Shown here: positions 44,938 to 55,025 of the stretch, in pieces
How the letters are laid out: the number at the start of each line of letters is the position of its first letter
Numbering within the stretch: position 1 is the stretch's first letter
Origin: CAVRUD01 sp963849635
GTDB taxonomy: Bacteria; Chloroflexota; Chloroflexia; Thermomicrobiales; UBA6265
Length of the DNA stretch: 64,000 nucleotides
Reading direction: 5' to 3'
NCBI GenBank assembly: GCA_963849635.1
Contig: CAWKIA010000033.1
Location: forward strand, 1 to 64,000
Program-made: the position numbers and the translations under genes
Notes under the pieces: generated by a model
The model's database searches: none
What the model was told of the DNA's origin: nothing
Seen by the model: only the letters and a program-made list of their open reading frames with translations

Positions 44938-46347
44938 ATGCGCACCAGACTCTTCTCAACCGATACCGGCTCCCCTCTTCGCCATCGTCGTTGGCGTCGC
45001 CCTCGATCGGAATGCTGGGCGGACGGGCGACCTCGCACATTGTGTCCGCCCAGGTCCAGGTGGACGGTCAGACGTTCGAACTCGCGGCCCGCCTCTGCCC
45101 GGATGGGTACGAGGACGCTGCGTACGCGGAAGACTGTGTCGATCCGATCGCGGGATTCGCGTTCGACGTGGCCGGTCCGGTCAACACCGATGCGACGACC
45201 GGCGACGACGGCAGGGTCGACATCGGCGCGGCGCAGCCCGGAACCTATTTTGTTGAAGCGCTGGACTTCGACCCCGATGTCGGATTCGTCGTGCTCTGCG
45301 AACGAGCCATCGGCGAATTCATGCGTTCCGGTCGATCTTGAGTACTCCGACGCCGGGTTCGAGGTCGATCTGGAGGCGGAGTTGGCCCGGGAGATCCCCG
45401 GCGCGCTTGATCCTCAGGACGGCGTCATCTGCACCTGGTACTCCATCCCTGGTGTGCCGGCCGCCGATCCCGACGACCGGGCCGGCATCGTGCAGGTCAT
45501 GGGCGTCGGTTGCCCTGATTCGGACGAAGCGGCAGCGATCGTCACGATCGAACCGGGCGCAGATGCCACCGGGTTAGAGACGCTGCTGGCCGATTGCGAC
45601 CCGGTGGCCGTCACCGTCACGCTCGTGAACACCGACACGCAGGAGGAGACGCAGGTCGAAACCGCAGGGGGACGATACCGCGTTCACGTCCACGCACGTC
45701 GAATCCGGCAGTCTATACGGCGACCCAGGCAGAATCCGACCCAAGTGCGGAGTTCAGACGTTGACCCCGGTGAAGCGACGCTCTTGATCGCCGCAACGGT
45801 CCCAGCGGAACTGCAGGCCACGCTGCGCCCTGGGCCGACGGCTGAGCCGGCACCGACGGCCACAACGGAGCCGACGGTTGAACCGGCACCGACGGCCACA
45901 ACGGCGCCCCTGGCCGCCATCCAGTTCGGACCAGGCGATTGGCAGGACGCGTTCCCGAACATCAATACCGGCGTCTACGACCGCGCCGCCGTGGCGGTCT
46001 ACGGCCGACTCAGCCCGTTCCCGACCGCGTCGCTCCGCTTCGATCTACCCAGCGCTCCGACGGCGGGGGCAACGCTGACTATCGAAGGGCTGGCCGACGA
46101 ACTCGGACCGGCCCAGATCACAATCTCGGTCAACGGCGTCGAGGTCTATCGCGGCGACAGCGGCTTCGCGACCTGGGACCCGAATGCCGCGACGCCGGCC
46201 TGGACGCCGGTCGCCTTTGCGATCCCTGCCGGGGTGCTCCAAGCGGGCGCCAATGAGATCACCGTCGCCAACCTGGCCGAATCCGCCGCGTTCGGCCTCC
46301 CGCCGTATGTGCTCCTGAGCACGGCGACCCTAACCTTCGACGCTTAG
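44938..46347 (+). pseudogene. Secreted beta-rich protein, multiply frameshifted
   Basis: A signal-like start MRTRLFSTDTGSP (44938) continues after an indel in LFAIVVGVAL, then in MLGGRATSHIVSAQVQVDGQ. Readable blocks: TFELAARLCPDGYEDAAYAE with paired Cys, GPVNTDATTGDDGRVDIGAA and YFVEALDFDPDVGFVVLCER, resembling prealbumin-like (Cna_B/DUF) domains. After a shift near 45335 a similar domain repeats (EVDLEAELAREIPGALDPQD). A Pro/Thr/Ala linker (TAEPAPTATTEPTVEPAPTA) leads to a final beta-domain with FPNINTGVYDRAAVAVYGRL. At least four indels would be needed to give one ORF. Extracellular, function unknown. Confidence 0.65.
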
Positions 46348-46480
46348 AGACCGCTTCCCACTTCATCCACCTCAGACTCGACCATTCGGTGCTACCCTTC
46401 GGCATTCTAAAAATCGAAGGGTCAAAACGGACCGGGGTGGCTACGCTCCGGGAAGCTGATGAGCGGGAGGAGTGCGGGGG

Positions 46481-48304
46481 ATGATCGATCTCACCGGAGT
46501 TGGGCGCGCTGAACGGCTGCGGGCAAACAAGGAACCTCGATCCGCGAACGATCTCATCCAGGCCCGCATCGATGGTCGACTGACGCGTCGATAGCTCATC
46601 AGGCGAGCGACTACCCTCGGCTTCGCGGCTCCGGTCATCGCGACCATGCTGCACTGCACATCCGATGACGCCTTTGGCGCGCCCAATCCTGCCCGGATGT
46701 CTCGTAGGGTTCGGGCCTAGGACGGGGCGACCATCCCGGCCGATGCCCCGACCGCGCCAACCGGCACGCCGATCGAGGGCGGCATCGTCGTGGCGGGGAC
46801 GACCCGGGAACCCGATACACTCCACCCCTGGCTGACCCAATTGGTCACCACGGACGATGTCTTCACTGCCGTCCTCGAAGGCCTCTTTGGCTACGACAGC
46901 ACCCAGACTCTTCAGCCGCTGTTAGCGACCGGGTTCGAGGTCTCCGACGATGGGCTGACCTACACGTTCGCCCTCCGCCAAGGCGTCACCTGGCATACCG
47001 GCGATCCGTTCACCGCCCAGGACTTCGTCGATTCCTGGAACATGCGCTTGAATCCGGACTTCGGTGCATTCAGCATCGAGGGCTGGGAATCGATCAGCGA
47101 AGTCGCAATCGTCGATCCTGGACAGATCGTCGTGACCCTGACCGAGGTCCTCGCCTCGTTCTTGTCGTACGTTGGCATTGGGGTCATCTGCCCCGCGGCC
47201 GCCATCGCCGCCGGCGTACAGCCATTCAAGGAGTCGTTCAGCCGAGAGCCGTACGGTACCGGCCCGTTCCGATTTGTCGAGTGGAAGCCAGGTGAGCAGA
47301 TCACCCTGGAACGCAACGACAGTTACTGGGGCGAGCCCGCCATCCTCGAAGGAATCGTCTATCGGTTCCTCCCGGATGACAGCACCCAACTGGTCCAGCT
47401 TCGTACCGGCGAACTGATGCTGGCCGGCAGCTCCGGCGGCATCGAAGCGAATCGCGTCGATGACGCCCTGGAGATCGATGGGATCCAGCTTCTCGAATAT
47501 TCCAGCCAGTCGTGGCAGCACCTCGACTTGAAGAACATCGGCTTCCTCCTGGAAACGCCGGTCCGCCAGGCGCTCGACTTCGCGACTCCGTCGCAACTGA
47601 TCATCGACCAACTGCTCAAGGGTCGGGCCTTCCCAAGCATCGCCGACCAGGCTCCCGGCACATGGGCACACAATCCGAACATCCAGCCGCGCCCCTACGA
47701 CCTGGACCAAGCGAAGGCGCTCCTGGACGCAGCCGGATTGGTGCCGAACGACGACGGTGTCCGAGAACGGGACGGTGTTCCGTTTGAGATCGAGCTGTGG
47801 TGGATTGCCGGGCAATCCCAGGACGAGCAGATCTCCCAGGTCATCGCCCAATCCTGGAACAGCATCGGCGTCAAGACCGACGTGTTTTCCCAAGATATCT
47901 CCACGATCTGGGGACCAGAGGGTTACCAGTTCAACGAGAAGGTGACCGCGGCGCTCTACACCTGGAGCAACGGTCAGGACCCGGACGACAAGTACTACTG
48001 GCATTCCGAAGCCATCCCGACGACCCCGACCGGAACCGGCGGCAATCTCGTAGCCTATTACTTTCCCTTCAACTTCCAGGCCGAGATCGACGATCTGACG
48101 GAGCGGGGTCGGATCGAGACCGATCAAGAAGCCCGGAAGGCGATCTACTGGCAAGTCCAGGAACTCCTCCACGAAGAGGTTCCCTGCATCTTCATCTACT
48201 GGCCGAAGGAGTTCTCGGCCGTCACGAGCAAGCTTGGAGGATTCTGGCCAAGCTCTTTCAACAGCCTGATGTGGAATGCGGCCACCTGGTATATGACGGA
48301 GTAG
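46481..48304 (+). pseudogene. Oligopeptide ABC substrate-binding protein 2 (SBP family 5) with two in-frame amber codons in its leader
   Basis: ATG 46481 (MIDLTGVGRAERL, GGGAGG upstream) is in frame with the long ORF. TAG interrupts at 46592-46594 (IDGRLTRR-stop-LIRRATTLGF; the paralogue has Glu) and at 46718-46720, just before the mature domain. The remainder is intact to TAG 48304: FALRQGVTWHTGDPFTAQDF, GTGPFRFVEWKPGEQITLER, RFLPDDSTQLVQLRTG and FWPSSFNSLMWNAATW. Loss of the Tat leader would make the protein cytosolic and useless. Either a young pseudogene, errors, or read-through. A functional permease pair follows 33 bases downstream. Confidence 0.84.
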
Positions 48305-48337
48305 CTCAGCGCACGCCGGATGCCGTAGGAGTGGCAC

Positions 48338-49291
48338 ATGGTTCGATTCACGGTGCGACGGCTTCTCGGAGCGATCCCGCTGCTGTTCGGCGTAGCGATC
48401 CTGTCGTTCATCTTCATGGAGATCGCGCCCGGAGGGCCAGACACGCTGTTCGCTCGAAACGGGCGGATGAGCCAGGCGCAACTGGACGCCATTCGCCATA
48501 ACCTCGGCCTGGACGAACCGATGCTGGTCCGGCTCGGAATCTGGCTGCGGAATCTCCTTCAGGGAGATTTGGGCACCAGCTACTCCGAGTTCCGCCCGGT
48601 CTCCGACGTGATCCGCGAGGTGTTGCCCAACACGTTCCTGCTGATGGGCGTCGGGATGCTGATCTCCCTGACCGCCGCCCTGCTCTTCGGGGTGTTGGCG
48701 GCGCGTAAGCAGTACGGGTTCGTCGACAACACCTCCAGCTTCATCTCGTACTTCGGCCTGGCGATGCCGGTCTTCTGGTTCGGCCTGATGCTGCAGATGC
48801 TGTTCGCGGTGAAACTGGGCTGGCTCCCCTCCGCCGGGAAGTCGGATGCGATCAACGGGGGTGGCTTCGTCGACACGGTGCAGCACATGCTGATGCCGGC
48901 CTTCACCATCGCGATCGGCAGCATCGCCGGCTGGAGCCGCTACGTCCGCGCCTCCGTCCTGGAACAACTCAACCAGGACCACGTTCGCACCGCCCGGGCA
49001 AAGGGGCTCTCGGAGCGCCGGGTGCTGAGCGGGCACGTCGTTCGCAACGCCCTGATTCCGTTCGTCACGATTGCCGGAATCGACGTGCCCCTGTACCTCA
49101 CCGGCGCCGTCATCACCGAGACCGTGTTCGCCTGGCCCGGGATGGGTCGGCTCTTCTTCGAGTCGTTGACCAAGCGCGACTACCCGGTGCTGATGGGTAT
49201 TCTGATGCTCGGCGCGGTCCTGATCGTGATCGGCAACCTGATCGCCGACCTCGTCTACGGCCTCCTCGATCCCCGGATCAAGTACGCATGA
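48338..49291 (+). CDS. Oligopeptide ABC transporter permease, DppB family
   Basis: 317 residues, intact. Opening MVRFTVRRLLGAIPLLFGVA, then FMEIAPGGPDTLFARNGRMS. Six TM helices; the EAA-type loop is LNQDHVRTARAKGLSERRVL. The end YGLLDPRIKYA is characteristic of DppB. It forms a heterodimer with the DppC-like protein at 49342-50280 and an ATPase pair not in the window. GTAGGAGT lies a few bases upstream of the ATG. Order binding protein, DppB, DppC is standard. Confidence 0.94.
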   Translation: MVRFTVRRLLGAIPLLFGVAILSFIFMEIAPGGPDTLFARNGRMSQAQLDAIRHNLGLDEPMLVRLGIWLRNLLQGDLGTSYSEFRPVSDVIREVLPNTFLLMGVGMLISLTAALLFGVLAARKQYGFVDNTSSFISYFGLAMPVFWFGLMLQMLFAVKLGWLPSAGKSDAINGGGFVDTVQHMLMPAFTIAIGSIAGWSRYVRASVLEQLNQDHVRTARAKGLSERRVLSGHVVRNALIPFVTIAGIDVPLYLTGAVITETVFAWPGMGRLFFESLTKRDYPVLMGILMLGAVLIVIGNLIADLVYGLLDPRIKYA

Positions 49292-49341
49292 TCGGAGACG
49301 GTAAGGCGGGAAGAGCGGGCAGACGGGAAGGTTGATCGCCA

Positions 49342-50280
49342 ATGAGCGTCGATCAAACGTCTGCTCCCCGGCTGGCGGTATCCAGTGGGCCGGGAACGGC
49401 GGCGGCGGCGGCGTTCGACTGGTCGACTCGCCCGCCGCGTAGCCCATGGCAACTCGCATTCGGCCGCCTGCGCCAGGCAAAGCTGGCGATGGCCGGGATC
49501 ATGATCCTGCTCGCCCTCGTTCTCCTGGCGGTCTTCGCCGGTGCCGTCGCGCCGGACGGAGAGGACCAGCAGGATCTCTTCAACATCAAAGCGCCGATCT
49601 CAGCCGATCACTGGCTGGGTACGGACGAACTGGGCCGGGATGTTGTCAGTCGCCTGATCTACGGCGGCCGGGTTTCGTTGGCGGTCGGGCTCAGTTCCGC
49701 CCTCGTCTCGACCGCGCTCGGAATTGTCGTCGGGGCCTTTGCTGGGTACTACGGCGGCTGGGTCGATGGCGCTCTGATGCGCTTTATCGACGTCGTCCTC
49801 GCCTTCCCCTCGATCTTTCTGCTCCTGATCGTTTTCTCGTTCGATTCAATCGGTCGCTCCGCCACAATCGTCTCGGTCTACCTGGGCCTCTTCGGCTGGA
49901 TGTACCTGGCCCGGGTGATCCGGGGCGAATTCATGGCGCTGAAGCAGCGTGAGTTCGTCGATGCGGCCCGCGCGGTTGGCGCGCCCGATGGCAGGATCAT
50001 CATCCGCCACCTGCTCCCGAACGTGGTCGCGGCCATCATCGTCGCCACCACCCTGAGCGTGGCCTACAACATGCTCGCCGAAGCCACCCTGTCATTCCTC
50101 GGCTTCGGCGTCAGCCCCTCCACCCCCACTTGGGGCAACATGCTGACCTCCGCCCGCACCAGCGCCCTAACCGATCCCCATCTGGTGATCGCCCCCGGCC
50201 TGGTCCTCACCATCGCGGTGCTGGCAGTGAATTTCATCGGCGATGGACTAAGGGACGCGTTCGATCCGAAGGGGCGATAA
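49342..50280 (+). CDS. Oligopeptide ABC transporter permease, DppC family
   Basis: 312 residues, intact, 50 bases after DppB. N-terminus is low-complexity Ala-rich, then LRQAKLAMAGIMILLALVLL (TM1), HWLGTDELGRDVVSRLIYGG (family block), FAGYYGGWVDGALMRFIDVV, and the EAA loop EFVDAARAVGAPDGRIIIRH. C-terminus FIGDGLRDAFDPKGR. Works with DppB to move oligopeptides inward with two ATPases. A GC-rich repeat follows at 50283. Confidence 0.94.
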   Translation: MSVDQTSAPRLAVSSGPGTAAAAAFDWSTRPPRSPWQLAFGRLRQAKLAMAGIMILLALVLLAVFAGAVAPDGEDQQDLFNIKAPISADHWLGTDELGRDVVSRLIYGGRVSLAVGLSSALVSTALGIVVGAFAGYYGGWVDGALMRFIDVVLAFPSIFLLLIVFSFDSIGRSATIVSVYLGLFGWMYLARVIRGEFMALKQREFVDAARAVGAPDGRIIIRHLLPNVVAAIIVATTLSVAYNMLAEATLSFLGFGVSPSTPTWGNMLTSARTSALTDPHLVIAPGLVLTIAVLAVNFIGDGLRDAFDPKGR

Positions 50281-50282
50281 AG

Positions 50283-50415
50283 GGGAAAGCCCCTAACCCC
50301 CTTCCCCTTCCCCCCGCTGCGGGAAGGGGAAGGGGGAGACGTGGCATCCGGGAATTGACCCGCGTTGCCAGTCGCCCCTCTCCACCGCAGTGGAGAGGGG
50401 TTGGGGGTGAGGTCT
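50283..50415. repeat. Palindromic C-rich/G-rich repeat, second copy
   Basis: Two hairpin-like units: ccttccccttccccccgctg with cgggaaggggaagggg, and cccctctccaccgcagtgga followed by gaggggttgggggtgagg. Related to 3990-4078. It separates the peptide permease from the hydrolase, which converge, and could terminate both. Confidence 0.74.
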
Positions 50416-51131
50416 TTAAACTTCGAGCAGCACCCTCGCCACCGCCTCCGGCGCCGTAAACGGCGCGGCGTGCCGCTCGTCGAGTTCCACGTATCTCCAA
50501 GTTGATTCGCTTCTGATCCGGGCATCTTGGCGCATGAAGTCTTCGTCCGTCGGGTCGTAGTCGACCGTGCAGCGGACGTAGGTCGTCGGGATCGCGGCGG
50601 CGGCACCTGTCAGATGGATGGGTTGCGTCCAGGTCACCAGCAGGTGGGGCACCCACCGCTCGGCAACCCACGCCCGGCGCTCGTCGTCCAGGCCGTCCAG
50701 AAGCACCCGTTCAGCCCCGATACTCAGGGGCGGGACCCGCCAGCCGTCGCCGTGGGTGTCCGCCATTTCTGCCGAAACGCATGGGTGCTGTGCGGCGCGC
50801 TGGTGTCGCCGTCGCGGGGCACGTCGGAGTCGAAGTAGACGACGTGGCCGACCCGCTCCGGCGCCCGATCCGCCGCCCCGGCGACGATCATCCCGCCGTA
50901 GCTCCAGCCGACGAGGACCACGTCGGTGAGATCCTCGAAGTGGAGGACGTTAACGATGTCGTCGATGTGGGTCTCGAGATCGACTTCCGGGCTGGCGAGG
51001 TGAACGCGTTCGCCGAGTCCGGTCAAGGTCGGCGTGAACACCGTATGCCCGGCGTCACGGAGGAAGGGCGTCACCCAGCGCCAGCACCAACCTCCAACAG
51101 CGGCGCCGTGGACCAGGACGAAGGTTGCCAT
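50416..51131 (-). pseudogene. Alpha/beta hydrolase, one frameshift
   Basis: From MATFVLVHGAAVGGWCWRWV. The oxyanion loop is HGAAVGG, and the nucleophile elbow is LVGWSYGGMIVAGAADRAP (Ser in GWSYGG). An indel near 50765 shifts the frame; the rest (MADTHGDGWRVPPLSIGAER, and RYVELDERHAAPFTAPEAVA with the catalytic His) completes about 237 residues. Similar proteins act as salicylate/methyl-ester esterases or small lactonases. Both catalytic parts are conserved, so the indel may be an error. Confidence 0.86.
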
Positions 51132-51232
51132 CGCACCCTCCATGCCGGCATCTCAATGCCGGCTGACTGGCCCCACACCGGTCGGTCGGTCGGTCGTTTT
51201 CTTTTGCTGACAGCTTGCTCAACGGGTTGGCC

Positions 51233-52096
51233 TTATTGAGCGGCCCGCAATCCAGGCATCACCTCAGTGGCCGCTCGCTCGATCACGTCCCAGGAGCGGT
51301 CAACCGGCGGTTGGAAGAGGAACTCCTCCATACCGGCCTCGCGGAAACGGCCGACATAGTCGGTAAACGCCTCCACCGATGCCCAGGGATTTTCTTCGGG
51401 CATCTGGGCGGGGACGTAGAGGGAGGAGCGGAGGATGGCCTTGGGGTCGCGGCCGATGGCGGCGCAGGCGTCGTCGAGGCGCTTGTTGCGCTCGCGCATC
51501 TGGTCCACGGTGCCGACGGTGTTCCAGCGGTCGGCATGGCGGGCGACGATCTTGAGCATCACCGGGCCGTGGGCGCCGAGGGTGAGGGGCGGGCGCGGGG
51601 TCTGAATCGGGCCAGGGCGGCAGGGCGCTTCGTCCAGCTGGTAGTAGGTGCCGTTGTAGGACGAGACATCATTGCTGATGTAGGTATCGATCAGCTCGAC
51701 CGCCTCGCGGTAGCGGGCGACCAACTCGGCGGTTTCTGGGAAGGGGATGCCGAACATCTCGTGCTCCGGCACGAACCAGCCCGCTCCGATGCCAAGTTCC
51801 AGGCGGCCGTTGGAGACGTGATCGACGGTGACGGCCTGTTTCGCCAGGAGGGCCGGGTGGCGGAAGGTGTTGCAGGAGACCAGGATGCCGAGGCGGACCG
51901 TCTCCGTGACCGCCGCCAGGCCAGCCAGCAGCGTCCAGGCCTCCTGCATCCACTCCTCGCGATCGAACGGGCGGATCAGGTGGTCGGGGATCCATAGGCT
52001 CTCGAACCCGAGCGCCTCGTAGCGGAGCCAGTCGTCCCGCATCTCGGCCCACGTCTTGATCGGCGGGGTCTGCATTCCGAAGTGGATCCGGGACAT
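51233..52096 (-). CDS. LLM class flavin-dependent (F420-type) oxidoreductase
   Basis: 287 residues, a (beta/alpha)8 barrel. Family features: MSRIHFGMQTPPIKTWAEMR, YEALGFESLWIPDHLIRPFD, RLGILVSCNTFRHPALLAKQ, then VTVDHVSNGRLELGIGAGW and RPPLTLGAHGPVMLKIVARH. This is the coenzyme F420-dependent N5,N10-methylene-H4MPT reductase-like group rather than bacterial luciferase. The substrate is unknown. It faces LtrA divergently across an inverted heptad array. Confidence 0.92.
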   Translation of the reverse strand: MSRIHFGMQTPPIKTWAEMRDDWLRYEALGFESLWIPDHLIRPFDREEWMQEAWTLLAGLAAVTETVRLGILVSCNTFRHPALLAKQAVTVDHVSNGRLELGIGAGWFVPEHEMFGIPFPETAELVARYREAVELIDTYISNDVSSYNGTYYQLDEAPCRPGPIQTPRPPLTLGAHGPVMLKIVARHADRWNTVGTVDQMRERNKRLDDACAAIGRDPKAILRSSLYVPAQMPEENPWASVEAFTDYVGRFREAGMEEFLFQPPVDRSWDVIERAATEVMPGLRAAQ

Positions 52097-52107
52097 TGGG
52101 TCTCCTC

Positions 52108-52182
52108 ACTCGGCGTTCGGCTTTCGGCGTCAGGTGTCCGCGAGTAGCTGGTCGTCCGTTCCGGATGCCGGATGCCGGACAC
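52108..52182. repeat. Degenerate heptad arrays between the LLM and LtrA genes
   Basis: cactcggcgttcggctttcg (from 52108) and ccggatgccggatgccggac (52161-52180) form an imperfect inverted pair of 7-nt repeats immediately upstream of the LLM start. Confidence 0.6.
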
Positions 52183-52302
52183 GATTGGTGTTTCTGGCGG
52201 CGCCATCTTAGCGCGGCGAACGGAATACCGCGAGATTCTCGACTGGGGAGTCGGGCATACTCTCTGGCGGGCACACGAGCGGATCGTTACAGCGGAGAGC
52301 GC

Positions 52303-53511
52303 TTGACCGTGGAGCACCCGACGGCCGCCGCAGAGCGGCCGCGTCACGCATCGAGCAGCCCGGCCGGCTGGATCCGGCCGCCCCGGTTGCGCACCATCGC
52401 CGACGAAGGGGAGCGCCGGGCCAGTTGGCTCGAACTTTTCTTCGATCTGGTCTTCGTCGTCGCGATCGCCAAGCTCTCGCACGAGTTGGTGCTGGACCCC
52501 GATCTGGGCGGATTTCTCCGCTTCCTGGCCTTGTTCGTCCCGGTCTTCGTCGCCTGGCAGGGCTTCAGTTTCTATGCCGACCGGTTCGACTCCGACGATC
52601 TCCCCTTCCGGCTGGCACTGCTCGCGGGGATGCTGGCCATCGCCACCCTGGCGGTGTTGATCCCCGATGTCTGGCATGGCCACCGGACGACGGGCTTTGC
52701 ACTGTCGTACATCGCCCTGCGCGCCATCATGATCGCGCTGTATGCCCGGACCTACTTCTCGGAGCCGGCCGCACGGCCTCTGGTCGTGCGCTATGGCACG
52801 GGATACTCGGTCGCGGTCGCAATCTGGCTGGTCTCGCTGCTCCTGCCGGAGCCAGCCCGCTACTACCTGTGGGCCGTCGCATTGCTTGTCGATCTGGCCA
52901 TGCCTCCCACCTCGATCCCGATCCACCGGATCGTGCCGGTCAGCTCGGAGCACGTCCCGGAGCGGTGGGGACTGTTCACCTTGATCGTCCTCGGCGAATC
53001 GGTGGTGGCGGTCGCGCTGGGAGGCGCGAGCGGCGAGTACGACACCGACTCATCCATCCTCGCCGTGCTTGGGTTCATCGTCGTGGCCGGTCTCTGGTGG
53101 GCCTACTTCGATGGGCACGAAGGCGTCGAGCTGGATAGCGCCCCGGCGCCGCTGATCTATTCCTACGCCCACCTGCCACTGCTGGCCGGGCTGGGGGCGG
53201 TCAGCGCCGGGGTCGATCTGCTTATCGAGGAAGCCGGTCACGACCATCTCTCGGCCGGGGCAGCGGTCGCCCTTGGTGGCGGCAGCGCCCTCTTCCTGCT
53301 CGCGCTGGTCGCGGCTCATAGCGTCACCCGGGTCGCGGCCTGGCACGCGGCCATGCCTGCTCGGCTAGTCGCGGCCGCTCTCTGCATCGGCCTGGCCGTG
53401 GTTGGCGGTGAACTCTCGCCGCTCGTCGTGGCGATCGTTCTCGTGGTGATCCTGGTGGCGCTGGCGGCCTACGAAGGCAGCCGTCTGCGGGGTGGAATAG
53501 CCACCTGCTAA
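52303..53511 (+). CDS. Low temperature requirement protein A (LtrA) family membrane protein
   Basis: About 402 residues from TTG 52303 (GGAG 5-6 nt upstream) or GTG 52309. Ten or so TM helices. The family block appears early: RASWLELFFDLVFVVAIAKL, followed by FLRFLALFVPVFVAWQGFSF and GLFTLIVLGESVVAVALGGA. LtrA proteins are multipass membrane proteins linked with growth at low temperature in Listeria; molecular role unknown. Ends near ATC TGC TAA. Confidence 0.92.
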   Translation: MTVEHPTAAAERPRHASSSPAGWIRPPRLRTIADEGERRASWLELFFDLVFVVAIAKLSHELVLDPDLGGFLRFLALFVPVFVAWQGFSFYADRFDSDDLPFRLALLAGMLAIATLAVLIPDVWHGHRTTGFALSYIALRAIMIALYARTYFSEPAARPLVVRYGTGYSVAVAIWLVSLLLPEPARYYLWAVALLVDLAMPPTSIPIHRIVPVSSEHVPERWGLFTLIVLGESVVAVALGGASGEYDTDSSILAVLGFIVVAGLWWAYFDGHEGVELDSAPAPLIYSYAHLPLLAGLGAVSAGVDLLIEEAGHDHLSAGAAVALGGGSALFLLALVAAHSVTRVAAWHAAMPARLVAAALCIGLAVVGGELSPLVVAIVLVVILVALAAYEGSRLRGGIATC

Positions 53512-53683
53512 CCGGCAGGACGGCTAAGGCAGTTCCCCATCACTAGGTCAAATCCGATCTTTGACCACCGCTGCGCCACCGCCAGATGCAGTTCGAGGCG
53601 TCCGAAACTGGCTATCGTCACCGGTCGTTAGAGGTGGTAGTGGGGTCACCCGGGACCCCTGATCGACAGAGGAGTATTTCCGC

Positions 53684-54307
53684 ATGCGCACCTTGCAACT
53701 CCGCGTCACACTCTCCCTCTCCTTGGCGGCGATCTTTGCGCTCTCGTTCATCGGGGCCAGTCCTCGGTCCGCCTCGGCCGCGGTCGATCCGTGCGCGGAT
53801 CCAGCCCGACCACCGACCATCGTCGGCTCGGGCTCGATCACCGGCACCGGCGGCGATGACGTAATCCACGGGTCGAACGGTCCCGATGTGATCAATGGCG
53901 GTGGTGGCAACGACCTCATCTGCGGTTTTGGTGGGGACGATGTGATCAACGCCGGCAGCGGCAACGACCAGGCGTTCGGCGGTCTCGGCAGCGACTCGGT
54001 CTCGGGCGGCTCCGGTAACGACTTCGTCTCGGGGAACGGCGGACTCACGGAGGACAACGCCAGCGACACGGTCGACGGTGGCTCCGGAGATGACGGGGTC
54101 AGCGCGTTCGGCGGAGTCCCTCGCCTCAACGGCGGCTCCGGCAACGATTCCCTCAACAGCGGCTCGCCCGATGCGATCAGCAATGGCGGCTCCGGTTGGG
54201 ATACCTGCCATGTCGACGAGGGGCTCGACCCGAGCACCGGCGTCCCACCGAGCGGTACCGGATCGGTTACGTCCTGCGAAGAGATCACGTCCGGTGGGCT
54301 CGGATAA
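53684..54307 (+). CDS. RTX-like calcium-binding secreted protein, intact copy
   Basis: 208 residues with a clean signal (LSLAAIFALSFIGASPRSASA), followed by GGxGxD-type repeats: ITGTGGDDVIHGSNGPDVIN, GGGGNDLICGFGGDDVINA, GGSGNDFVSGNGG. Each nonapeptide half-turn binds calcium in a beta-roll. Cysteines at the end (WDTCHV, TSCEEI) may form a disulfide, as in the paralogue at 2-625. AGGAG precedes the ATG by 10 nt. Role likely structural or matrix; no C-terminal secretion signal or anchor seen. Confidence 0.88.
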   Translation: MRTLQLRVTLSLSLAAIFALSFIGASPRSASAAVDPCADPARPPTIVGSGSITGTGGDDVIHGSNGPDVINGGGGNDLICGFGGDDVINAGSGNDQAFGGLGSDSVSGGSGNDFVSGNGGLTEDNASDTVDGGSGDDGVSAFGGVPRLNGGSGNDSLNSGSPDAISNGGSGWDTCHVDEGLDPSTGVPPSGTGSVTSCEEITSGGLG

Positions 54308-54334
54308 TCGGGTGCGAAGCGGCAGGAGGACGTT

Positions 54335-54931
54335 ATGTCACGAAATTACACTCCTCTCCTGACCCGCTTCAGCCGGAGACGTGCGCTAGGGTCGATGGCC
54401 ATGGCCACCGGCGTGGCGGGGTTCAATCGGACCGTCCAGGCTGAGGCGGCGGGCTTCAGTTCGGGAGCACTCGGCTTGACTCGCCCTGAGATCGAAGCGC
54501 AATGGGGCCATGGGGAACTCGTCGACGTCCCCGGCCACCCGATCTACGACGAGACCTACGCCTATGCCGGGCAGGGATGGACCACCTACGTCTGGTACGT
54601 GTCGTTCAACGGAAAAGACGTAGCGGCGTACGTCGAAGTGGCCTACGGTCCCGAGGGCGTCCCTCCCGTCCAGGCGCATGACCTGGCCCAGGGCTATCTC
54701 CCGGCCGACGCCGAGTTCAGCGAACTCTTCATCGCCCCGGCGACGCCACAAGGCCCAACCGCCCTGGCGATGACCCGCTACCTGAGCCCATCGCTGGCCG
54801 CAACCCACGGCAACATCATCCCGGCCGAAATCCTCGTCACGCTGCACGAAACCTGGAATGCCGATCCCTCCCAACCAGAACGGATCACGGCAATCAGCCT
54901 GATGACCCGCTTGGCGACCCAACAGGGCTAA
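54335..54931 (+). CDS. Tat-exported hypothetical protein
   Basis: 198 residues. MSRNYTPLLTRFSRRRALGS and MAMATGVAGF form a twin-arginine leader. The mature part has GLTRPEIEAQWGHGELVDVP, AYAGQGWTTYVWYVSFNGKD and DLAQGYLPADAEFSELFIAP. Family not recognised. It begins 28 bases after the RTX-like gene and is followed by a strong terminator, so both may be co-transcribed. AGGAGG precedes the start. Confidence 0.78.
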   Translation: MSRNYTPLLTRFSRRRALGSMAMATGVAGFNRTVQAEAAGFSSGALGLTRPEIEAQWGHGELVDVPGHPIYDETYAYAGQGWTTYVWYVSFNGKDVAAYVEVAYGPEGVPPVQAHDLAQGYLPADAEFSELFIAPATPQGPTALAMTRYLSPSLAATHGNIIPAEILVTLHETWNADPSQPERITAISLMTRLATQQG

Positions 54932-54970
54932 GCTCCACCAGCGCACACGTTAAACGGGACACGGACAACA

Positions 54971-55008
54971 ACGACGGGCCGGGGAGAACTCCCCGGCCCG
55001 TCGTTTGG
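54971..55008 (+). terminator. Intrinsic terminator
   Basis: acgacgggccgggga, loop gaac, tccccggcccgtcgt, then ttgg. A 15-bp perfect stem between convergent genes. Confidence 0.87.
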
Positions 55009-55025
55009 ATTGCGCCAGCCGGGCG

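Noticed and set aside
46922..49480. Minus-strand open frame of 852 codons
   Set aside because: Antisense to the second peptide-binding protein and DppB; composition is acidic/His-rich shadow without domains.
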